DNA of 64,000 nt from Acanthosepion pharaonis (Eukaryota; Mollusca; Cephalopoda; Sepiida; Sepiidae): positions 481,501 through 545,500 of the forward strand of contig CAHIKZ030000392.1 in NCBI GenBank assembly GCA_903632075.3. The letters run 5' to 3'. Positions within the stretch are counted from its first letter, which is position 1, and each line of letters opens with the position of its first letter. This document shows positions 55,966-64,000 of the stretch, piece after piece. A program made the position numbers and the translations under genes. The notes beneath the pieces were generated by a model that was not told the origin of the DNA, ran no database searches, and saw only the letters and a list, made by a program, of their open reading frames with translations.

Positions 55966-56278
55966 GAAAGAACAGTAAGATATCCTCACCCCTTACCAAA
56001 ATGTAGCTAATAACTGATACAATGATACTGTCATAAGGAAAATCTAGACACCCCGTGTTCAATTTGAGTAGAATATTCTGTAACCATGGAAACGTGATTT
56101 TAGCTGTGTATTTAAAACCCGGTAAATTTTAAAAGTTACTCCAAAATTCGCTTGAAGATGAAATAGAACTAATGCTTTTAATTTATTTGCAAAAATAAAA
56201 TTAGGGGTTTTTAGCTTCTATTTTTGAAACATGGTTGGAACTGTGTAGCGAAAATAACCATATTTTAAATCAATTAAT

Positions 56279-56283
<5 letters not shown>

Positions 56284-56324
<41 letters not shown>
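56284..56324. repeat. (TA)n microsatellite
   Basis: About 20 TA units. Confidence 0.97.
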
Positions 56325-56329
<5 letters not shown>

Positions 56330-58228
56330 TTAATGTGAAATTAACATTGACAAGTACTAAAGGTCAGTAGTCTTTTTTTAAATATTATGTATCTTTTATA
56401 GTTATTCTTTGATGACCAATAAGACTGGGTATATTGCTATTTTATTGACATTTTCATATGACCTTTAAAAACTTACTACTGTACATGCATGTAAAAAGTA
56501 TAGTCTTTTTAGCCATTTAACACATTAAAATAACTTTTCAAACTATTTGCTGACAAATCAAAATTCTATTCTAAAAGCAAGATATGTCAATATAAAAAAT
56601 AATAAAACAAAGAATGTAACAATGACAGGAAAATAAAATTCTAATAAGACTAATATGTACAAAACAAAAAAAAAATTAACAAAGCAAAACATTAAAGACA
56701 ATAAAAGCTTAGGTTATCTATAAGTAATAATTGATTCTAGAGTAATACATCAAACTTCATTTTGGATTTTCATTGACTACAAACTGAAGGTGTATCTGTA
56801 TATATTAAGATATGCCAGTAACTGTGTGTAGTGATGATTGCAAAATGTGTTAACCATAAAAGAGTGATGGTGAGTGATACAAGGTTTTATAATTGTAAAA
56901 ATCATTAATATAAAAGACTATTCACTTTTAAGATAACATATCAGTTTGTATTAATAAGTAGTGACTGAATGATTTAGAAAGTTAAGTAATATTCACAAAA
57001 TATGGGAATAAATTTAACAGCTGGTTATTGTTTGAGCAAAGAAACAATTTTGGTCTTTATTATTTCTTAAATGGGGTGAGAAAAGAGAAAGAAAAAAATA
57101 AGAGACAAAGAAGTCTCAAAGAGTTGTAATTGTTAGAATTAAAATAAGTTGTAGCAATAGGGCAGGTCGATTTTGGGACCGTGGTGTTGCATTCAATTTG
57201 AATGTTGGGGGTTCAACATAAATAATAAATATTTTTTTCCAAATCACTACTATTTTTTGAGAAAAAAAGTTTAAAAATTAAGTTTAGATATTTCATTCCA
57301 GTGATTCGTGAAAAATTTAATGCCATAAAAAAATCAGGGGAGGGAGGGTTGAGGAGCATGGAACCACCGCTTAATTGCTATTGTCCTCAGGTTGACAATG
57401 ACCAGGGGTGGTAGCATCTGTCGAGGTCCCAGCTATGGCCAAATAGTGACCCCCCCCCCAAATTGGGATCAAAATACATTTTTATAGTAAAAATACCAGC
57501 AATAAATTTAAAAAAAAAAAAAAAGCTCCAAAGAAAATTAAATTTCAGCATTAAATGACTCATAAAGAGTTGATAAGCTGTTAAACAAATAAACCAAACA
57601 TTTTAAATCAACAGTAGTAAAATAAATATATATTTCATTTATGTATCTTGTCCCAAAACTTTCTTTTGTAGGGTATGATCTAAGTTCTCACCATTATAAA
57701 CATTTGTTTTTTTTTTTTTTTTTTTTTTATTACATTTGATATTGACATCTCGACCACGGTTTGTCATTGCAAAATGAATTAGTTCTTTTGTATTTTTATA
57801 CAACAGATTTAATTATTTGAAAAAGAAAAATATTTTGTTTAATCTACATAATTTTGTATTTTCAAAGTGACTGGTATTTATTCAAAATATTGTGTTTGTT
57901 TATTTCCAGGAGAGAAACTATATTTACATTTAGGTAAGCAATACTGTTTCTTTCTATTTTTCTTATTTTAAGTTCACCCTTAAAATTTTATTAAAAAAAG
58001 AGGGTAATGTTTGCACTTGTCCTCTTCACAAGAAATTAATGTTAATTCTATGCCTGTTTTTCTTTTTTGTTTAATTTGTACTAGTTCATGATTTCAAAAA
58101 TTTAAATTGATTGAAAAATATAAATTACCTCTGATAATCTTTCTCTCGTAATAATGTAGCATTTTCCTTCATATTTATCATGTATGCTAGATCTGTTTTT
58201 AAAACTTATACACATTTTGAAATTTCAG

Positions 58229-58515
58229 GTTCCCATTGAAGAAAAGGAATATTTAAAAGCTCAGAAAGAGAAACAGGACCAAAAACAGTTTCCAATTTGT
58301 AACTATTGAAAAAGATGCTGTTAAAAAATATCAAAAAATGCAGAGATTAGAGAGGCAAATTGAATCATAACAGTATTCTACATGTTCCCTCAACATGTAT
58401 TTTTACACCAATATCTTCCAGTGAAGAAACAACCAATGACAGTTTTGAGCCAGGGAACAATCAAAAATAGAAAGGGAAAGGGCAAGATTAAAATTAACCA
58501 CCCATTAGAACCATG
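58229..58515 (+). pseudogene. Unassigned protein-coding relic
   Basis: After TTTCAG the plus strand reads VPIEEKEYLKAQKEKQDQKQ, then in other frames KYQKMQRLERQIES, TPISSSEETTNDSFEPGNNQ and RKGKGKIKINHPLEP, each closed by stops. The charged, helix-prone composition looks coding but decayed. I do not recognise the family. It may be part of the same old element as 59585-60520. Confidence 0.35.
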
Positions 58516-58599
58516 AAAATATCTGCATTGGTGTTAATTGAAGAGTTAAAGACACTTTGCAATACAAAGAGATTACAGATGAAAACTGAATTTATATAT

Positions 58600-58935
58600 C
58601 TTACTTATTATAAAACGCAGATTGTGTGTGTGTTTGTATGTTTATATATGGGATCATATTTCCTACATTTTTCAACCGATTTCAACAAAACTTCACAGGA
58701 CTACATAAAATTACCTGGCAGTGGTTCTGACAGCACCAAAAATTGGAAAAACACAATTGTTTTTGCATGAAATCAATTTGAAAACATGATTAAGAGGCAT
58801 TAATGAAAGGGTGACAACTCATATCGAGTTATACTTATAAAACCCAGGTTGGTTGGTTGTGTGTGTTTGTTCATTTATATATGGGATCGGATTTCCTACA
58901 TTTTTCAACTGATTTCAACAAAAATTCACTTTTTT
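58600..58935 (+). repeat. Pair of diverged direct repeats
   Basis: Copies at about 58600-58695 and 58826-58930 share TATAAAAC-CAG, a GTGTGTGTTTGT-type run, TTTATATATGGGATC and ATTTCCTACATTTTTCAAC, then GATTTCAACAAAA. The phrase is typical of a widespread invertebrate transposon tail; the class is not determined. Confidence 0.6.
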
Positions 58936-59102
58936 TTTGGCAAGTAGTGTTTCTTATTGTCTTGCACACTTATTTCTTTATTTTTACATTCAAAATGCTT
59001 TAAAAATTCCATTTACAAGACAATTGTTTATAATAAAATTCTATCCAATCGGTAGACTCATAACGATTGAAACAATGTTTTTTGTTTGAGTTTGACCAAT
59101 TC

Positions 59103-59106
<4 letters not shown>

Positions 59107-59137
<31 letters not shown>
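59107..59137. repeat. Poly-A run
   Basis: About 31 consecutive A. No recognisable retroelement body in front of it. Confidence 0.9.
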
Positions 59138-59138
<1 letters not shown>

Positions 59139-59272
59139 AATTAAGACATGAGTGTCTGTCAACCTTAAACAATAATCTTTGTCAATTTTATTTTTCAGTC
59201 TTTATGATGGTCGATACTTGATTTATCTGTTACTGTTACTTCCCTGGACAATGCCAGGCTCTACTGCTAGTA

Positions 59273-59346
59273 TTAGGTTGGTGCATAAATAATGTCGTTT
59301 TTGACATTCAACTTAACATCAAAAAGCGACATTATTTTTGCACCAA

Positions 59347-59348
<2 letters not shown>
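59273..59348. mobile_element. MADE1-like miniature mariner (hairpin MITE)
   Basis: TTAGGTTGGTGCATAAATAA, then TGTCGTTTTTGA, pairs with the inverse TCAAAAAGCGACATTATTTT, then TGCACCAACCTA. Arms of about 31 bp flank a loop of about 14 nt, with TA flanks on both sides. The human MADE1/Hsmar1 terminus, from memory, is TTAGGTTGGTGCAAAAGTAA, so the first 13 bases are the same. The right end runs into a (TA)n array (59349-59394). Confidence 0.88.

Positions 59349-59394
<46 letters not shown>
59349..59394. repeat. (TA)n microsatellite at MITE end
   Basis: About 23 TA units starting exactly at the TA target duplication of the MITE. Confidence 0.95.
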
Positions 59395-59398
<4 letters not shown>

Positions 59399-59584
59399 CA
59401 TAGGACCAGAACGCCACTTGATTTTCACCAGAGATGGACAGGGAAAGTAGAGTAGATATCTCACCCACAGAGTTATCCCTATCATTGGTGCAACTGGTGT
59501 TCTAGAAGGGGATGTTACTGTTTTTAGAAGAATTCAACAGTTTAAATTCCATTAAGACAGTTCTTGGACAATACCAGCACAACC

Positions 59585-60520
59585 AGTGTTTGTAAGGCAT
59601 GGTTTGTTACAGCTCTGGAGAGAAAAACAAAAAACAAACTTAAAAATGCACACCATTGGCTGTTCACTTTATCAAAATGAACTTCCATTTAGAGCTTTTA
59701 CTGGTCTTCTAGAGAAACTTTGTGGGAATGATTATCAGAATTTATCACAGATAGAATTTAACACTATCAGTAGCCCTCTAGATAACTTATACCTTACAGG
59801 GGCAATGTAACATTTAAGTGGTGACCATAGACTACTCTTAGAATATGCAGCAGGAATTTCTCAAGGGAAGTGAATCCTAGATTTGCTGTCTGGAAAATCA
59901 GGTCTCTAAATCAAGCAAGATGGCTAACTTTAGCCATCAGGTTAATGTGTTTATGGAATAGAAGTACCTATCGATCACAACTATGACAAATTGTACAGTC
60001 TTATAAAATTTATAATTGAAATTATATACATTTAGTTTGAAATTAAAAGGGATAATAAATTCCATAACCAACAACTGTATATCTTCAACATGATCCAGAG
60101 AATAAATCAACAGTCAACTGAAATAAAGAATGTTACATTAAAAAATTTACAGCACAAAAATATTGTTTTGTTTCAGAAGTAGTGAACCACCAGAGAAGAG
60201 ATAAAAAAGAAAAAATTACATACATCAACTCTGAAGTGACACACTGGTCAAATTTGATTAACATCAAATTAAAATGGAGGTTGTGAATCTGCACTTGCAG
60301 GTTTTTTTTTTATTAATAATAATGAACTGCAAGAAACATTGGAAATTGCCAAATTTACCTTCATATTCGCAAGGTGTGGAAAGAGCAGTTAACTGAAGCT
60401 TCACAAATTGTATATGGACAAGAAGCAAGGCATAAGCACATTATTACTAAATCATTGTGCCATCAAATAAGATCTACTTCAAAGGGAAATTATACTGAAC
60501 AATTTAGTTATATTATGTAG
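59585..60520 (+). pseudogene. Unassigned protein relic, about 300 codons, degenerate
   Basis: Coding-like blocks in plus-strand order: HTIGCSLYQNELPFRAF and FTGLLEKLCGNDYQNLSQIE (open to 59810), LLLEYAAGISQGK, QDGWL-type, then LYSLIKFIIEI, FEIKRDNKFHNQQLYIFNMI and QRINQQSTEIKNVTLKNLQH (about 60030-60160), then VTHWSNLINIKL and EASQIVYGQEARHKHIITKS (about 60395-60455). Frame changes and stops separate them. I have an impression of a repeated family in molluscan and other invertebrate genomes but cannot name it. No catalytic motif recognised. Confidence 0.55.
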
Positions 60521-61138
60521 TGTTATACAGTGCAGTAGTTTTTGCCCAGCAGTATTATGGCATTATATACACTTTTATTTATTTTTGTTTTTATTAATTA
60601 CAAATGGTGTAAGATCTTATTCATTGATTAGCCTTTTTTTGTAATATGGTATATTTTTACAGAGTATTTTAACTAACCAAATACAGTAAAAAAATTGCAT
60701 ATTTTGCTTGTAGCAATTCATAATTAAAATTCTGATTTGAATATATTTTCCATTCAATGTATCTCATACAAAAAATATCAACTTTATTTGGATTTATTCT
60801 TGAAATAGTAACATTTTGAAGTCAGTTTTTCAGCAAAAACCTGCAAACATTAGGTATTTCTGTACATATTTTCAAATGATCTTCAAACCTAAATGCTCAA
60901 AAATTGATAAAAGTTATGAAATTCATTTTTGATGTCAGTACAGAGTGCAATGTTGATTTTCTAAAAAAGTGAAAAATCAATCTGCCCTATTGTGGCAAAT
61001 GATGGAAGAACTACTAAAACTTTTCTCTGGATTAAGTTTTCTCTCAAAATGTATTTATAAATGAAACAATCTAAATCATGCAACACTTTCTTTTAAAGAA
61101 TTTGGTTGTTCAATTTTAAGTGGATATTTGATTATTAT
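60521..61138. other. AT-rich stretch
   Basis: Nothing recognised. Confidence 0.5.
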
Positions 61139-62035
61139 TTTTTTTTTTTTTTTTAAATACTAATGTCCACCCAATACAAGGCCCAAGACCCACTCAAGAT
61201 AGAAGAGTTACTGAGGTGTTGTATGAGCATAAGAAAGAGTAATAAGTGCAGTTCATGAGGTTATGTAGGAAAGATAACAGTTAAGCCGAGATTTGAAGAG
61301 GTCAAGATTGTAGTGATTGGGAAAACATCCTGCCAGGAGTTTGTTCCACAAAGCAGCAGTCCAAGTCCACTATTATTAATGGGATACAAAAGGAATGAGA
61401 ATGATTCATCCTTACATACATTGTATAGCAGGTCCCAGTTGCAAAGGTCAGAACTGATGGAACCAAGGAATGTAGCTTGTCAGAAAACTTGCCATGGAAA
61501 TAGTGATAGAGTAATGAGAGGCTTGTGATGTTTAATCTGTGGGAAATGGGTTGTATTTAGGAAAATAATTCATCATTTACAAAGCCACATAGATGCTTTG
61601 AACTATCAAGACAGGCAAGTATGGATATGGCAGCAATATTCCATTTTTGGTCTGTTCTGGCTTTTGTAAAAAGATTATAGTAGGGGGAACCAGATACTTA
61701 CTGGAGCAGTACAATGAACTGACTATTTTTCCAGCATCTTTAACAATAAATCATATATAGGAGTACCACCTGAGGTCTGGGCTGAGCTTCAATAGATATT
61801 CAAGACAAGGAACTTCCTTGTGAGAACACCACAGGGTCTGCTCTGTGATAGTGGAACGTTACTAGTTTGGTTTTGGATGAAATGAATTTTACAAGCCAGT
61901 CCTTTCCCCATTGAACCACCAGAGTTAGGTGAAAGGAGAGATCAGCTGGTAGGTTCTGGTCATCCAGATTTTTGGAGGTGCACCTATAAACTATTGCCAT
62001 CCACATAGATATTCACTAAAGATTGAAGTTTTTTT
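61139..62035 (-). mobile_element. 5'-truncated non-LTR retrotransposon (LINE)
   Basis: The poly-T at 61139-61155 is the poly-A tail of a minus-strand insertion. The reverse strand encodes a degenerate RT C-terminal half: a KSQNRPKMEYCCHI segment about 61665-61620, RINITSLSLLYHYFHGKFSD about 61545-61485 and LHSLVPSVLT, then WTAALWNKLL and FPNHYNLDLFKSRLNCYL about 61370-61280. These blocks are typical of Jockey/CR1-type LINE C termini (EYCCH, SLFYRY, ARLWNSLP, FKSRL). Stops throughout. A smaller fragment of the family is at 7287-7405. Confidence 0.85.
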
Positions 62036-63213
62036 AGCATGCTACAAAGTCCTTGAAAAAAAGAAAAAAAAAAAAAAAAAAGAAAAAGAAAAAAAAGTTA
62101 CATAACCAAAATTTTTATATGAATAGAACTCAAATTGCAAAAGGAAAAAAAAAAACTTTAAAAAATTCTTTAAAAACTAAAAATCTATATAGATAAAACA
62201 TGATGTTCACAAATGAAAAATATTAAACAGCAATGTGAAAATACTGATAATAAATTTGAGTAAAGCATTAAAATTTTTTTAATCAAGATTAAGACAATTT
62301 GTCAATTTTAATTGAAATAAGTTGTTTTATGATGTTTTCAATTTAAAAGAAAATTAGCTATTTTTTTCCCTTATTTATAATAATGTTTGTTTTTAAGGCA
62401 TTATTGATCTATATAGATCTAATTGTAAAGAGAATAAAATGTTATTTCAAAATCTATCAACTTATTTGAACTTAGAGTTGATCAATGAGTTAGTCAAGAA
62501 GAGAAGCTACATTCCTAAAATCAACTTTGTCTAAATTAATTTACTAGATGAAAGTTAAAAGAAACATGCGTCATTGAGCCAATTAAAGTAAATCTTAATA
62601 TTTTTGACTGATTTGTGCTTTAAAATATAATATCATAAATGTATGTAGCAAAAGAGTAAAAAAAAGTAAATTCTTGGAAGTTCTTTCTCCAAAAGCAAAA
62701 ATGATTTTGCCACACACTGACCAATACACCAAATCCACATGAATAATGTTTATGCATATTTTGCTGTAGCCTCATGCTATCAGCATTCACTGAGCATTGT
62801 GTGCCATGCTTCTTATTCTTTTATGGCATGTAATGTATATACTTTGTTTTTTACCTTCAAAGTTTGGAATGAAAACTTCATAAAAAAAATTTCTACAATT
62901 GGTTGATTTTTTGTAGATTTTTAAAATTAAGATATTTTTGCCTAAATTTTTCCATAAAAGAGTTAAGGCCAGTGTTAAGTGAGAATGTACAATGCATTAA
63001 TTAGAAAGAACAGTACTGTTGATAGACCCCATCATTTTGGAATCTCTGCACATTTGTTGATGCTGACACTGCAGCACTTACAATTTCAATCATCTGCCTA
63101 TCCATCTTCTTACTTCTGCAATTTACCAATTTAGATGTCAGTGCAATGCTGAACATCTCTATATGTTTGGAGAATTACCTCATAGGTCCAAGATGGCTAG
63201 AGTAGTGTAGCCT
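62036..63213. other. AT-rich stretch
   Basis: Poly-A runs at 62055-62095. No gene seen. Confidence 0.5.
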
Positions 63214-63218
63214 ATATG

Positions 63219-63488
63219 TGCAAGCAAATTGCTAGCGATGCAGACTCTCCGAGCACCAGCACTGGAATGATGAGGTGCATGTGTCAGCAAGTCAGATCGA
63301 GGCTAGCAGCATGCCCAATATGCAAATTCTCTGGCTCGGCAAGAACATATAAAAAGGTGAGTTCTTGTTGAGTCGGGAGAAGGACTTTTGTGTGTTAATC
63401 GTAATTCATGTCATTGTGTACTAAACCAGAATTTGTTGCAAGGGTGTTTCTAGTGTCTGTGCTACTGAATTACATCTTTTCTGCTACA
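63219..63488 (+). mobile_element. Solo LTR with perfect 5-bp target duplication
   Basis: A 270-bp block begins TGCAAGCAAATTGCTAGCG and ends TTTTCTGCTACA (TG..CA). It is flanked by ATATG on both sides (63214-63218 and 63489-63493). It contains a TATA box, ATATAAAAAGG, at about 63347-63357 and is more GC-rich than its surroundings. No internal region follows, so it is a solo LTR left by recombination. Family not identified; it does not match the Gypsy LTR at 37816. Confidence 0.82.
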
Positions 63489-63493
63489 ATATG

Positions 63494-64000
63494 ACTATCT
63501 AGAATCTAGTCTACAAATATAAGAATGTTTATTTGAGCGCTATTGCCAACAGTGAAGTACCAACATTACATTTAGCATATAAACTAGCTCTCCAAAAGGT
63601 CTACAAGACAACACCTCTCAAATGGCTCTAAAGAGGAGAAAAAAAAGGGCGGGGAGTAGGTGTACATCTCCACATCATAAAAACTATTTGAATTAGATGC
63701 TTTCAATACACTGAAATTTACTGCATGTATCATTGTCTAAAGCTCAGACTTAGATGGTGCACAAAAATGTGTATTACAAACACCCATCACTACAATGTCC
63801 AAAGCAATGTCAAAATACAAAACTTCCCTCTTTAATTTAGGAGTGACAAAATTGCAAAACCGTTTTTGAACTTTTGAAAGCATTTACTCAGTTTGGCTAA
63901 AAATAAAGTCCTTCCAGTAGCCATTTATGAAGCTATTAGGCTGGTGAGTTCCATAGAACCAAGATTGTATGGTTTACCAAAATCTCAAAGATAATGTTCC
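63494..64000. other. Window end, no gene recognised
   Basis: Moderately AT-rich. No kinesin N-terminal exon found here. Confidence 0.45.

Larger units (their letters stand above)
55138..58228. other. Sequence upstream of the first visible kinesin exon
   Basis: Probably intron. Holds (TA)n at 55914-55961 and 56284-56324, a C10 run at 57451-57460 and poly-T at 57708-57728. I searched the minus strand for the conserved KIF2 N-terminal TVEW and KGKEI blocks and did not see them. Confidence 0.5.

Noticed and set aside
58127..58196. Possible minus-strand exon (NMKENATLLREKDYQR-like, with a GTAATT donor) that could be upstream kinesin
   Set aside because: It does not resemble any KIF2 N-terminal block, the acceptor is weak, and a plus-strand coding relic starts immediately beside it.

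Overview
This is an AT-rich eukaryotic (animal) window. There is no operon structure, genes are split by GT-AG introns, microsatellites and homopolymer runs are long, and old transposable elements are dense. One host gene is clear: a kinesin-13 (KIF2A-type microtubule depolymerase) on the minus strand. I assembled 19 exons between 55137 and 21898. Every exon joins the next in a compatible phase, giving 1809 nt, which is 602 codons plus a TAA stop. The N-terminal ~100 residues expected for KIF2A are not seen and probably lie beyond base 64000. Protein similarity, large TE-filled introns, tRNA-derived SINEs and many Tc1/mariner and Penelope-like relics suggest a mollusc, most likely a cephalopod. 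The species-level call is inference.

Layout. 1-5950 is a graveyard of Penelope-like retroelements (PLE). A plus-strand reverse transcriptase/GIY-YIG relic (about 970-3925) is split by a tRNA-SINE (1262-1546) and by a 783-bp Tigger/pogo element (2785-3567), and lies downstream of a 212-bp tandem repeat. A second, different PLE-type relic lies on the minus strand (4850-5945). 6480-8180 holds SINE and LINE fragments. 8190-21890 is mostly featureless AT-rich DNA with simple repeats, one SINE and an inverted-repeat mariner derivative (20029-20517). 21898-55137 is the kinesin gene. Its introns carry a Tc1-like relic (31565-32095), SINEs, a degraded Gypsy LTR retrotransposon with PBS, PPT and 3' LTR (37816-42451), an internally deleted mariner-family element (43249-44127), two further mariner relics (44888-45305 and 45841-46628), palindromic repeats and a 13-bp minisatellite. 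55138-64000 is probably upstream intron or flank. It holds repeat relics, a MADE1-like hairpin MITE (59273-59348), an unassigned protein relic (59585-60520), a truncated LINE (61139-62035) and a solo LTR with a perfect 5-bp target duplication (63219-63488).

The kinesin protein carries the motor hallmarks: P-loop GQTGSGKT, switch I NQHSSRSH and switch II DLAGNERG. It also has the kinesin-13 KVD and KEC motifs, the basic neck and the C-terminal coiled coil. A possible 18-nt in-frame microexon (54311-54328) in the serine-rich N-terminal linker would insert six residues. No CRISPR array, operon, genuine tRNA/rRNA gene or clearly new enzymatic system was found. The most notable items are the microexon candidate, the nested PLE, the MADE1-like hairpin, the mariner foldback and the solo LTR.
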